DNA of 23,658 bases, from positions 1 to 23,658 of the forward strand of contig DIPH01000032.1 in assembly GCA_002424045.1 (NCBI GenBank). The letters run 5' to 3'. Every line of letters begins with the position of its first letter. Positions within the stretch are counted from its first letter, which is position 1. Below are positions 14,062 to 22,710 of this stretch, piece after piece. The stretch comes from Firmicutes bacterium UBA5493. GTDB taxonomy: Bacteria; Bacillota; Limnochordia; Darwinibacteriales; Darwinibacteriaceae. Made by a program: the position numbers and the translations under genes. The notes beneath the pieces were generated by a model, which worked only from the letters and a program-made list of their open reading frames with translations, was not told the origin of the DNA and searched no databases.

Positions 14062-15081
14062 ATGCCAAACCCATGTTTTGCTAATCTGCTTGCAGTGCTA
14101 GAACGGGAAGTTCCTGCCCGGTCCACGCTTTTTGAGATGTTCATGAATGCCCCCCTCTATGAGGAGCTCGCAGCGATGGAATTTGTCAGTCCGCAAGATG
14201 ATGTTAGCGAGTTGCGTCTCTTGATTCATGCCTTTAAGAACGGGGGATATGACTATGCCACGGTGCGTTCATCGGACTTTCTTTTTCCCAGAGGTGAGGC
14301 TGGAATGAAGACGACCCGATCACTCAATGAGGGTAGTGTGATCCATGATCGCAAGTCATTTGAGGAATACCCTTGGCCGAATCCCGATGACTTTGATTCA
14401 TCACGATTGGAGAGGATCGCTCCAGATCTTCCCGATGGAATGAAGCTTGCTGTGATGGGTCCTGGCGGCGTTTTGGAGAATGTCATTGACCTAGTGGGTT
14501 ACGAAGCACTGTGTTTTATGCTGGTCGATGATCCCGAGCTCGTTGGGGATGTCTTTGCGGAAGTAGGCAAGCGAATTGATCGTTACTATGAAATCGCCGC
14601 CGCCTACGATACAGTTGGGGTTCTAATTTCCAACGACGATTGGGGCTTCAATAGTCAGACAATGCTTGCACCAGAGGATATGCGCCGTTTGGTTTTCCCT
14701 TGGCATGAGGAAATCGTATCTACCATTCATCAAGCGGGTAAACCAGCCATTCTACATTCCTGTGGCAATCTTTCTGCTGTGATGGATGATTTGATTGATG
14801 GCATTGGATATGATGGCAAACATTCTTACGAAGATAAAATCAAACCAGTGGAGGAGGCCTACGAAGAGTGGGGCCACCGCATTGCTATTCTCGGTGGGAT
14901 TGATTTGGACTTCTTGTGCAGAGAAACACCGGAGAATATTAAAAAGCGTGCTTCTGCTCTTTTGGAGCGAACGGCAAGTCGCGGCGGATATGCCTTAGGA
15001 TCGGGGAATAGTATTCCTGAATATGTTCCAGTGGAAAAATATCGAGCGATGATTTCCGTTGTCCAGGAGCATAGATCATGA
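14062..15081 (+). CDS. Uroporphyrinogen decarboxylase (URO-D) superfamily protein
   Basis: This 339-residue protein has the URO-D TIM-barrel fold signature found both in heme biosynthesis and in corrinoid/CoM methyltransferases (MtaA, CmuA). A candidate zinc site is His232-x-Cys234 in ILHSCGN, with the C-terminal GSGNSIPEYVPVEKYRAMI block typical of the non-heme branch. I choose ATG 14062 because AAGGAGG lies 6 bases upstream; extending to 13927 adds 45 residues without family resemblance. It stands alone after the third tRNA-Lys-like repeat and terminator, and converges on the MFS gene. It is unlikely to be HemE, given no heme genes nearby and the HxC motif. A methyl-transfer role is possible; no corrinoid protein gene is in the window. 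Confidence 0.8.
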   Translation: MPNPCFANLLAVLEREVPARSTLFEMFMNAPLYEELAAMEFVSPQDDVSELRLLIHAFKNGGYDYATVRSSDFLFPRGEAGMKTTRSLNEGSVIHDRKSFEEYPWPNPDDFDSSRLERIAPDLPDGMKLAVMGPGGVLENVIDLVGYEALCFMLVDDPELVGDVFAEVGKRIDRYYEIAAAYDTVGVLISNDDWGFNSQTMLAPEDMRRLVFPWHEEIVSTIHQAGKPAILHSCGNLSAVMDDLIDGIGYDGKHSYEDKIKPVEEAYEEWGHRIAILGGIDLDFLCRETPENIKKRASALLERTASRGGYALGSGNSIPEYVPVEKYRAMISVVQEHRS

Positions 15082-15106
15082 CGCAATCGTACGAGCGTCT
15101 GCCGAT

Positions 15107-16378
15107 TTAGAAAGCTTCTCTTAACTGTCTATCCTTGGCCAAGATGAGGGATATTGCCAAAAATAGCACTCCACAGCTAAAGACTAGGATGAAGCTGGAT
15201 ATGTGGTCGACAAAGAATCCGCCTAGAGCCATTCCCAGAGGTTGGATGGAAAGGGACATGGTCCCCAAAAAGCCATTAACCCTGCCGCGATATTCATCAG
15301 CGGTTTCCCTTTGGAGCAGAATAAAACTGGGCAAATTCAAAAACATTAACGCCCCACCCAGGGTGAAGTTGAGAGCGGTAAAGTAGACAAGTAGGGCTAT
15401 TTGCGACACAGCGCCAAATGCGTTTAGTGTTGGCACCCCCGTAAGCATCATTAATACGGACATCGCTACTAAAGCAGCCATGAGGTACTTGAACTTGCCC
15501 TTGTGTTCCGGCATTAAGGAATATAGCAAAGAGAAGACAAGGCTGCCAACGGCCGAGGCCGACTGTATGAGTCCGAATTGATCAGAGCTCAGCCCCAACT
15601 GAATGTTGATGATATAGGGAAGGGAAACGATGTAACTACTAAAGACAAAATTGATGAAAACGGCGAAGAGCAAGATGGAAAAAACAATCCTCTTGCTCCG
15701 CACATAATGGAAGGCGGACTTGATTTCCAACATCACGTTTTCTTTTGGTTTAGTAACTGCTGGCGCGTTATTGAAGTTGAAGTTAATGAACAGCTCGGAG
15801 ATTGCAGACATTATGAAACAGAGACCTGCTATGAGTATGAAGAGTTCAGTTTTCACAACCCCATAAATGAGGCCTCCTAGTGCCGGACCAACGATTGACG
15901 ACAAAGAAGTGATGGAAGAATTATAAGAATTGATTTTAGTTAACCGGCTTTCATCCACGATATTGGGAATGGAAGCTTCCATGGTGGTGTTAAAGAAGGT
16001 GTTCAGAATTGAGAGAAGGAAAACTTTAACTAGAATCAAGTTTAAGGACAGGCCAATCCGAGAGGCCAGAAAATAGACACTTACCAGCACGAGTCCACAC
16101 AAGAAGTCTGTTAAAACCACAACGGCTCGCCGATTGGACCGATCCGCTACCACTCCAGCAAAGGGCGATATGACTATGGCAGGAATTGTGGCCACAATCA
16201 TTGTTAAGGCAAAGCCCATCCCTGATCCGGTGGTTCTAAGAACGTACAAGCCGATGGCAAAGTTCATAACCCTCGTTCCAAATAGTGACACCAACTTACC
16301 TGCTAAGTAGATCAACATATTCGTGTTAGCAGAATTGCCAAACCTACCCTTAGTAATGCTTTGCATGACTCCGCTCAT
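15107..16378 (-). CDS. MFS transporter, DHA3-type exporter
   Basis: This 423-residue protein has about 12 hydrophobic segments and the major-facilitator motif A in the loop between helices 2 and 3 (GVVADRSNRRAVV). The overall pattern, including SFILLQRETADEYRGRVNGFLGTM, is that of the DHA3 drug-exporter group (MefA-like). It is the second gene of a minus-strand operon, 32 bases after the ArsR-type regulator gene, with GAAGGGAAG before its ATG. The pairing suggests efflux of a toxic small molecule under control of that regulator. Substrate unknown. It converges on the UroD-like gene with only 25 bases between stops and no clear terminator. Confidence 0.9.
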   Translation of the reverse strand: MSGVMQSITKGRFGNSANTNMLIYLAGKLVSLFGTRVMNFAIGLYVLRTTGSGMGFALTMIVATIPAIVISPFAGVVADRSNRRAVVVLTDFLCGLVLVSVYFLASRIGLSLNLILVKVFLLSILNTFFNTTMEASIPNIVDESRLTKINSYNSSITSLSSIVGPALGGLIYGVVKTELFILIAGLCFIMSAISELFINFNFNNAPAVTKPKENVMLEIKSAFHYVRSKRIVFSILLFAVFINFVFSSYIVSLPYIINIQLGLSSDQFGLIQSASAVGSLVFSLLYSLMPEHKGKFKYLMAALVAMSVLMMLTGVPTLNAFGAVSQIALLVYFTALNFTLGGALMFLNLPSFILLQRETADEYRGRVNGFLGTMSLSIQPLGMALGGFFVDHISSFILVFSCGVLFLAISLILAKDRQLREAF

Positions 16379-16410
16379 TAGCTTCTCTTCCCTTCACTGA
16401 TTGGCTGTAC

Positions 16411-17433
16411 TTACAGCTCTAATTCGTCTTCCAAGAATTTAAGGCAATCCCTGATTTGAGACTTGTTTACAGAATAATACAGGCGCCGTCCACTCCTCTT
16501 CATGTGGATCAACGATGCACCCAGAAAATAGTCCATATGATACGAAACGGTAGCGGTCGTAATGCCGAACTTCTGGGCGATTTCCTGTCCATAGCTCTCG
16601 TTTGTCGTGAGAAATCCTAAGATCTCGAGACGAGTTTGGTCGGCAAGGGCCTTGAGGGTCAATAGATGCGTATCCATATCCTTTTTCCCGGTCTTCTCCT
16701 GCACATATTTCTGGAACATGATCCCCACAAAGAGATGGATACATCCGTCTCCCTGGTGATGCGATGAGAGCAGATCAAACAGAGAATAGTTCAGATGGAC
16801 TTCATCGTATTCGTTGACATTGACAAAACTCAAATGTTTATCCAGGAAGCCCACTCCGTGTTCTGCCACTTCCCCTTCGATCCACTCAAAAAAGGCGTGG
16901 TATTGTGGCAGGTATTTTTCTTTGAGCTTTTCGTATAGAGGTAGATAGCGGTCGATGATGGTCTTGAATGTTCTTAGCTGGAGCCCAGGGTTCCGAATCA
17001 GGGAGATTAAGAACCACTTAACATCACCTGGAAAATCCAAGCGGTCGATATGCTCAAAAACCTGCTGCAAGGAACTGCCCTCTGCAAAGTCAAGGGCGAG
17101 ATTAAACCCTAACAGGCGGAAGACTTCCTCCCGCAATTTCTCTTCTTTCTGCGCCAATAGATTTCTAAAATACGCATTAATGTCTTGGCTTTCAATGATA
17201 AGACTGGAGTTAATGAATAAGCTCTGCGTCTGGATTTCTTGATGTACAAAGTGCCTTGCTTCGTGGAATAGGGGGTCTTCCAACATCTCTACTACATCTT
17301 TTTCCAGCTCTTTTTCCATCTCAGTATCCCATTTTTCTTCTAGTTGGATTTTGAAGTAGTGATAGTTGGAGATGAATCTGAAGGTGGATAAAATGGCATG
17401 CACTTCATTAAAACCCTTGCTGATTAGATCCAT
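16411..17433 (-). CDS. ArsR-type regulator with large N-terminal domain
   Basis: This 340-residue protein carries an ArsR-like winged helix at its C-terminus (about residues 255-335: LLTLKALADQTRLEILGFLT, then ITTATVSYHMDYFLGASLI and a GRRLYYSV wing). About 250 preceding residues are helical and acidic, and I do not recognise them; plain ArsR proteins are only about 100 residues. The N-terminal part probably senses the ligand. AAGGAGG lies 7 bases before the ATG. It leads an operon with the MFS exporter and has a good promoter and a palindrome upstream, so autoregulated control of the exporter is likely. No cysteine-rich metal site typical of ArsR is evident in the winged helix. Confidence 0.85.
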   Translation of the reverse strand: MDLISKGFNEVHAILSTFRFISNYHYFKIQLEEKWDTEMEKELEKDVVEMLEDPLFHEARHFVHQEIQTQSLFINSSLIIESQDINAYFRNLLAQKEEKLREEVFRLLGFNLALDFAEGSSLQQVFEHIDRLDFPGDVKWFLISLIRNPGLQLRTFKTIIDRYLPLYEKLKEKYLPQYHAFFEWIEGEVAEHGVGFLDKHLSFVNVNEYDEVHLNYSLFDLLSSHHQGDGCIHLFVGIMFQKYVQEKTGKKDMDTHLLTLKALADQTRLEILGFLTTNESYGQEIAQKFGITTATVSYHMDYFLGASLIHMKRSGRRLYYSVNKSQIRDCLKFLEDELEL

Positions 17434-17471
17434 CGGTGATCCTCCTTACGATTAGGTGTTTATCTAATAGT

Positions 17472-17500
17472 AGTTTAAGAGATAGGTATAACAATGTCAA
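17472..17500 (-). promoter_or_regulatory. Sigma-A-type promoter of the regulator/exporter operon
   Basis: On the minus strand TTGACA (17500-17495) and TAAACT (17477-17472) are separated by 17 bases. The -35 is a perfect consensus and the -10 matches four of six. It lies 39 bases before the regulator start codon. Confidence 0.7.
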
Positions 17501-17508
17501 GGGTAAAA

Positions 17509-17522
17509 TAGATAGTTATCTA
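17509..17522. promoter_or_regulatory. Palindromic operator candidate TAGATAGTTATCTA
   Basis: A 14-bp inverted repeat (TAGATA, two bases, TATCTA) sits just upstream of the -35 element. Related half sites (TATCTAATAG at 17461-17470, GATAGGTATA at 17481-17490) occur between the -35 and the gene. This fits binding by the adjacent ArsR-type dimer. Confidence 0.5.
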
Positions 17523-17754
17523 AATAGAATTGTCCGTTGAGCAAGAAAGTTGTCTAATTGGGGCGAGTGTTGGGACTGCTTTGACAAGAAATGACTCAAA
17601 AGCTGCCAATACATTCTGCAAAGAGCTACCGACACATTCGAACGAGGCGGAAAGCCTTGAAACTGAATGATTATCGCATCCCACTAAAGCCATTGTGCCG
17701 TAGATAGTTGAACCAATATTCGTGAGGGATTAACCGCTACGCATCAGTTGTTTT

Positions 17755-17803
17755 CTGACCTTTTATCACGGTGTCCTGAGTTTGAACCCCTGATGGCCCG
17801 CCA
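17755..17803 (+). pseudogene. tRNA-Lys(TTT)-like degenerate copy
   Basis: From the anticodon arm (CTGAC, CTTTTA, TCA) through the variable region (CGGTGTCC), T-loop (TTTGAAC), CCCTG, ATGGCCC and GCCA, this aligns with the 3' half of tRNA-Lys. The stems carry several breaks: the T-stem 5' strand is CTGAG instead of CAGGG, and CCA is preceded by G. The 5' half is missing. It is a tRNA-Lys remnant related to the copies at 626-715 and 13781-13839. Confidence 0.6.
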
Positions 17804-17815
17804 TGATGCTAGACG

Positions 17816-17838
17816 AGACCGCTTCTGCGGTCTTTCCG
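17816..17838 (+). terminator. Intrinsic terminator after fourth tRNA-Lys-like copy
   Basis: AGACCGC (17816-17822) pairs with GCGGTCT (17827-17833) around TTCT, followed by a short, interrupted T tract. Confidence 0.7.
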
Positions 17839-19144
17839 TTTTTCAGGAAGAAAGCGTTTTCAGTTTGACGGCAGTGAACCCAAAGAAGTGAGTGTTGCTT
17901 GTTACTTCGATACCGCGAAAACGGTCAATTGCATCGGTGTACTTAGCATCGTTCAGCGTATGCTTGGAGTTGAGGCGACTAGTGCTGTATCTGTGTGATT
18001 CCCATCAGTCGGCATGAATGGGAAGCTGGCAAACGAATGGAAGAGGAGAATCTCTATCTCCAACGATTATGTAGCGTTAAAGGGAAAAATGAAGCCTCCT
18101 AGCGCGTTCGAAGGAGACACGTTCCAGCAGTGGAACGATTACTAATATTTACAGCGCTAGAAGCAATGCAACCAATATTCTATGCAATAGACTATGGAAC
18201 GCTGATTGATTTGATACGTTTGCTATGAACAAACGCGGAGTCTTCACGAACTGGTCTCAAACGGTGGATAGACGATTACTTGCATTCTATAGAAGGTTAT
18301 AAAAGGGGAGATGAGCAGGATATCTAGATGGATGTGTGGAAACAAACAATAAATTTACCTAGAGTTCGTATTAATTGCAAGAAGTTATAGTGTTAATAAG
18401 TTCCAAACGAGTCGAAACAATTCGAAAGAGTAGATGATCAACCAAGTAGAGGTAAACTGGTCTGGGAATCAACTCCCTCTATGTACCGGGATTGTCACCA
18501 TTGGTGAAAGATGCCAGTGGTTCTTCTCATCGGCCCTGGAAGACAAGACAGACGTCATTGGTCCTAAGAAGACCAAGCTCGTTCCAGAGGAATCGCCGTT
18601 TTTGCTGGATGTTCACTACTGCAAAAGCTTAGCAAGTGCTTGGTGGGACATTAATGCTGCGATGAATTTCATAACGTGGCGGTTCGTGGTAGATGCGCCC
18701 ATGCGGCATGTTTGACCCAATTGTTATCTGAGCGATCAGATATGCTAATCATGCTCTCAGCGACTGTCGTTCAGCGAGTTTTGCATCTTTCATGAACATG
18801 CTTGATCCGACAACTATCGCTGGTGCCGGCAATTACACGAAAGAAGAGGTGGCGTTCTACGATTTTGTCAATATGCAGTTGAAAATGCATGCTAAGGGGA
18901 GAGGGGTCACACAGTTGTTCAATACTATGGTATTGAGAATGGCTATCCAGTGGCAAGGGCTACTCCTGTGGCTGAACGATCTCTACTGTAAGTGGCATTA
19001 ATAGACGCAAAGCGAACAGCTTATTTGATTAGTTATAGGGAGTGTCAGAATTCTTGTTACGGCTGATGTAGGGGAAGCCAGCTAGACAGCCAGGGCTGGA
19101 ATATGGGAGCGCGATTAGTGGTGTGGATATAGAAGAGGTGTATT
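17839..19144. other. 1.3-kb stretch without a recognisable gene
   Basis: No coding region here can be supported. Open frames at 18434-18715 (93 codons) and 18792-19001 (69 codons) lack good ribosome sites and any motif I know. A stretch from about 17860 to 17998 reads as protein-like plus-strand sequence without a start. The pattern of short broken frames between a tRNA-derived repeat and a defence-type cluster fits decayed mobile-element DNA. Confidence 0.5.
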
Positions 19145-20743
19145 GTGCATAAGTTAGATGGATTGCTTAACACATTCGATATGTTTGCGGGGGCAGGAGG
19201 CCTTAGTCTAGGATTTGCTCAAACAGGCAAATTCAGGATAGTTGCCGCTGCAGAAAATAACCCTTTTGCTCAGGCAACCTTTTCCGAGAACCATCGTGAT
19301 GTCCGTATGATCCCTGATGTTAAGGGTTGCGATTTTAAGCAGTTAAACAGTGGACTAGGTGGCATTGATATTGTGATAGGCGGCCCGCCCTGTCAGGGGT
19401 TTTCAAATGCCAACAGGCAGAAAAAATCAATTGTTTGCGCGAATAATTCGCTGGTTAGGGAGTTTTTTCGTGCAATACAGGAGATTCGACCCCTTGCATT
19501 TGTTATGGAGAACGTTACAATGTTGCGTTCCAACACTCACAGATTCTATGACACGTTCGATGATCACAATGAAGGTTGGCGATCTCATCTTGAGTCAAGA
19601 GTTGATGCAATTTCGATATTCAAGCATGAGGTATCTGGAGTCGATTTGATGGCTCTTGTTCAGGATCGTAATCAATTGAAGCAAGCTCTGTTGCCTGAAA
19701 GACTATATTCTTGTATTAGGATGTTGAACAAGAAGAAAAGGACCAAAGGCCTTGAAAAATTTCTGCAAAAGAACGATGCTTCAATAATAAACCAAATAGA
19801 GGCGTACTTAGAGGGCATTGACATTTGTTCCTTTGAGTTTAATGCCGAGTGCCTTACCGTCATTCAAGATGGTTTGTCGCGGTCGCAACACTTTTCTCGA
19901 TATGCAAGAGAACTGGAGGAGTTGGTTGAGTATCAAAGCGGCTTGTTGATAGCTCAGGAGATATACGACAGTCATCTTATATGCGAATTTGAGCATTCGA
20001 CCGCTGGAGGCATAGTGGCTCGGGTTCACTCTTACGCTGTTATTGATTACATAAATGCGGTATTAGGGGACGAGTATCAGCAAACAAGTGGCACTTTGAA
20101 CGCGCGTTGGTTTGGCGTTCCACAAGAGCGCTTACGATATGTGACAATTGGTGTTCGTTCAGACCTGGTGAAGGGACAGAGTATTTGTCTCCCTGAGGAA
20201 CCTAGCAGTATACCTATGGTTACGGTGGCTGATGCCATTTCTGATTTGGAAGAGTGCGAGGCTTCATATAGGAGTGATGCTCCGGGTATTATTATCCCAC
20301 AAGCTGGCACACCTATTTCGAGATATGCTCAATCGCTTAGGTATGACGGGTTACTTTACAACCATGTAATCACAAAATCGACAGCTAAAGTGCTGGAGCG
20401 TTTCCATGCCCTGAAGGAAGGGGAAAATTTCCACAACTTGCCATTGGAACTTATTAATTCGTACTCCAAACCTGAGAGAACACAAAACACCATTTATTTG
20501 AGACTAGACAACGAGAAGTGGGCTCGCACAGTCGTGAATGTTCGAAAATCGATGTGGATACATCCGACTTTGGATAGGGCAATTAGTGTTCGGGAAGCAG
20601 CAAGATTGCAGTCCTTTCCTGACGACTTTGTCTTCGAAGGAACAAAAGACTCTCAGTATCAACAAGTCGGGAATGCTGTCCCACCAATGATGGCAAAAGC
20701 TATTGCCGAAATTCTCTTTGAGTATCTTTCGCAAGTCAGATAG
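19145..20743 (+). CDS. DNA (cytosine-5) methyltransferase
   Basis: This 532-residue enzyme transfers a methyl group from S-adenosylmethionine to C5 of cytosine in a specific DNA sequence. Motifs in order: I (FAGAGGLSLGF), IV with catalytic Cys83 (GGPPCQGFS), VI (MENV, E122), VIII (QERLR, 327-331), IX (VREAARLQSFPDDF) and X (YQQVGNAVPPMMA). The distance from VI to VIII is about 200 residues, against about 45 in a compact enzyme such as M.HhaI, so a large, mostly helical insert of unknown role is present. GTG start with AGAGGTG upstream. It is the first of a run of plus-strand genes with a GHKL ATPase and an unknown protein. Role is probably self-DNA protection in a restriction/defence locus. 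Confidence 0.93.
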   Translation: MHKLDGLLNTFDMFAGAGGLSLGFAQTGKFRIVAAAENNPFAQATFSENHRDVRMIPDVKGCDFKQLNSGLGGIDIVIGGPPCQGFSNANRQKKSIVCANNSLVREFFRAIQEIRPLAFVMENVTMLRSNTHRFYDTFDDHNEGWRSHLESRVDAISIFKHEVSGVDLMALVQDRNQLKQALLPERLYSCIRMLNKKKRTKGLEKFLQKNDASIINQIEAYLEGIDICSFEFNAECLTVIQDGLSRSQHFSRYARELEELVEYQSGLLIAQEIYDSHLICEFEHSTAGGIVARVHSYAVIDYINAVLGDEYQQTSGTLNARWFGVPQERLRYVTIGVRSDLVKGQSICLPEEPSSIPMVTVADAISDLEECEASYRSDAPGIIIPQAGTPISRYAQSLRYDGLLYNHVITKSTAKVLERFHALKEGENFHNLPLELINSYSKPERTQNTIYLRLDNEKWARTVVNVRKSMWIHPTLDRAISVREAARLQSFPDDFVFEGTKDSQYQQVGNAVPPMMAKAIAEILFEYLSQVR

Positions 20744-20817
20744 TATCCAAGGAAGCAATGTGTTGCAGATGACGCAATCAGCACAGGTTTGTAGTGCAGA
20801 GAAAAGGAGGCAAATGA

Positions 20818-22710
20818 ATGAGATGGTCTTTTCCGTCCAACAACAAAGGTGATATTAACGGCATAGGGCACTCGGGAATCGAAACCTTCCAGGGAACTCC
20901 ATTAAAGTCTTTAGCGCGGGAAATATGTCAAAACTCTTTGGATGCAGTATTAAAAGAGCAGACAGCGAAAGTAGAATTCATGCCTTTCGTCCTTGATATA
21001 GCAGAATTCCCTAATGCCGAATCACTCAACGGTGCATTTAAGGCTTCCTTGAAGTTTTGGAGTGTTCAGGAAGAAAGGAGACCCACTGAATTCTTCAAAC
21101 GTGCAATACAAGTAATGGAATCAGGGAGCATTCCTTTTTTAAGAGTCAGTGACTTTAATACTGCTGGGCTTAGAGGATCGAGGCGAGAATTTTATACTCC
21201 TTGGTGTAACCTGACAAAATCGTCAGGAGCCTCTGATAAAGCTGGTTCTTCAGGTGGCTCTTTTGGTATTGGAAAGTTCGCGCCGTTCTCTTGTTCTGAA
21301 CTTCGAACGGTATTCTATAGCACTCTGGATATTGATGGCGAGACGGCTTTTCAGGGTGTTTCAAGAATAACTAGTTTTCGTCGTGAGGATGGTGAAATTA
21401 CCGTTGGAGTGGGTTATTATGGGGCTGATGACAATCAGCCTGTATACTCGCAACTCCATTTGGATCCTGGTTTTAAGCGTGGAATAATGGAGACGGGCAC
21501 CGACATATTTATAGCTGGATTTCGTTATTACTCTATGGATTGGAAAGAAAGCATTATAGGATCCGTTCTGGACGGTTTTCTGTATGCTGTTTTTGCTGGG
21601 AAATTGGTCGTTAGGGTAGCGGATATCGTTATTGATAGAGACTCTCTTCCGAACTTGATTTCCGAATATAGACACTGTTTGGATGAGAACGCGGACAAAT
21701 ACTATAGTGTACTAACATCCAACGAGACATCGTGGTACGAAACCGATTTCCAAAATATGGGTCATATTAGATTGGGGCTTCTCATTCAATCAGATCAACA
21801 TGAAATGGATATGCATCGCAAAGTAGCAATGATCAGAAAGACTGGGATGAAAATAATGGATCGCGGCAACATTTCGGGTATCACTCCATTTGCCGGGGTC
21901 ATGATTATCGAAGGAGAGAGGATTAATAGTTTTCTGCGAAACATTGAAAATCCGCAACACACAAAGTGGGAACCAGAACGTATGCAGCCTCCCAACCGAA
22001 TTCCATTTGCCCGTTCGTTCCTTCTTGAGCTAAGAAACTACATCACATCCTGTCTAAATGAATTAAAAAAAGAAAACCCCATTGATGAAATTGACCCTGA
22101 TGTCGGTGAATACCTCCCTGATGAAGGTAGTTCTGGTGAAGATGCTCAAGAAGCTGAGTCACTCACTGATACGATAAGAACGGTGGATGTTGACGTTCCT
22201 CCGCGCACGAAGCCCTGCAGTACCGCATCGCCTGGCGAAGAACCTGCGAAAATGGATGATGGTGACGGCGAGATTGTCGAAGAAGATACTGGTTCAGGAG
22301 CAGGTCACAGGGAAGGAAAAAATCGAGCTGGCGGGCTGGGTGGTGGCGTATCTAGTGGAGAGGGTCATGGAGAAAATCCAAAACCTCACACAAGATCGTT
22401 GGTGGCAATATCATCATCTAAAACAAGATTTGTGTGTTTAGATAAGGATAATGGCAAATATTCCGTGACATTTGTTCCAAAAGCGTCAGCAGATGATGGG
22501 TATTTTGATTTGTTTCTATCCGCTGAAACGCAGGTTTATGAGGCTCCGATAGTCTCCGTAAAGGACATGGGGCATGCAGAGTTGACAGTCGAAGGGAATA
22601 AGATCACTGGGATGAAATTTGTCGCCGATAGACCGATCCGCCTGCTAGTCACAATCGACCATGGCGATTATTGTTCAATGGAGGTAAGAGCGTATGGACA
22701 TACGAGCTAA
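20818..22710 (+). CDS. GHKL (Hsp90/MutL/MORC-like) ATPase, defence-associated
   Basis: This 630-residue protein has an N-terminal GHKL ATP-binding domain: N-box REICQNSLDAV (E35, N39, D42), G1-like SDFNTAGL (D112, G117) and a Gly-rich lid SSGGSFGIGK (144-153). Residues about 425-525 form an acidic, Gly/Ser-rich, probably disordered linker, followed by a small C-terminal beta-rich domain. There is no histidine-kinase phosphoacceptor or receiver domain, so it is not a two-component kinase. The ATG follows AAAGGAGG by 7 bases, 74 bases after the methyltransferase gene. MutL/MORC-like ATPases beside cytosine methyltransferases are known from restriction-type gene neighbourhoods (Iyer and colleagues' survey of prokaryotic MORC relatives). 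A DNA-clamping, ATP-gated role is inferred. Confidence 0.8.
   Translation: MRWSFPSNNKGDINGIGHSGIETFQGTPLKSLAREICQNSLDAVLKEQTAKVEFMPFVLDIAEFPNAESLNGAFKASLKFWSVQEERRPTEFFKRAIQVMESGSIPFLRVSDFNTAGLRGSRREFYTPWCNLTKSSGASDKAGSSGGSFGIGKFAPFSCSELRTVFYSTLDIDGETAFQGVSRITSFRREDGEITVGVGYYGADDNQPVYSQLHLDPGFKRGIMETGTDIFIAGFRYYSMDWKESIIGSVLDGFLYAVFAGKLVVRVADIVIDRDSLPNLISEYRHCLDENADKYYSVLTSNETSWYETDFQNMGHIRLGLLIQSDQHEMDMHRKVAMIRKTGMKIMDRGNISGITPFAGVMIIEGERINSFLRNIENPQHTKWEPERMQPPNRIPFARSFLLELRNYITSCLNELKKENPIDEIDPDVGEYLPDEGSSGEDAQEAESLTDTIRTVDVDVPPRTKPCSTASPGEEPAKMDDGDGEIVEEDTGSGAGHREGKNRAGGLGGGVSSGEGHGENPKPHTRSLVAISSSKTRFVCLDKDNGKYSVTFVPKASADDGYFDLFLSAETQVYEAPIVSVKDMGHAELTVEGNKITGMKFVADRPIRLLVTIDHGDYCSMEVRAYGHTS

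Noticed and set aside
626..17803. Functional tRNA-Lys genes at the three internal copies
   Set aside because: Each lacks a matching 5' acceptor strand and a paired T-stem, so none folds as a complete tRNA.
1..17838. CRISPR array or spaced-repeat locus formed by the repeated CTGATGGCCC sequences
   Set aside because: Spacing is 0.7 to 13 kb and the repeats end as tRNA-Lys with CCA; no cas genes or regular spacers are present.
18434..18715. 93-codon open frame in the gene-poor stretch
   Set aside because: No convincing ribosome site, no recognisable motif, and neighbouring frames are broken; it may be a relic but I cannot support a gene.
18792..19001. 69-codon open frame before the methyltransferase gene
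   Set aside because: No motif and no good ribosome site; composition alone is not enough.
20818..22710. Sensor histidine kinase
   Set aside because: There is an ATP-binding GHKL domain, but no phosphoacceptor His helix, membrane segment or response regulator; the N-terminal position of the ATPase and the methyltransferase neighbour fit MutL/MORC-like proteins better.
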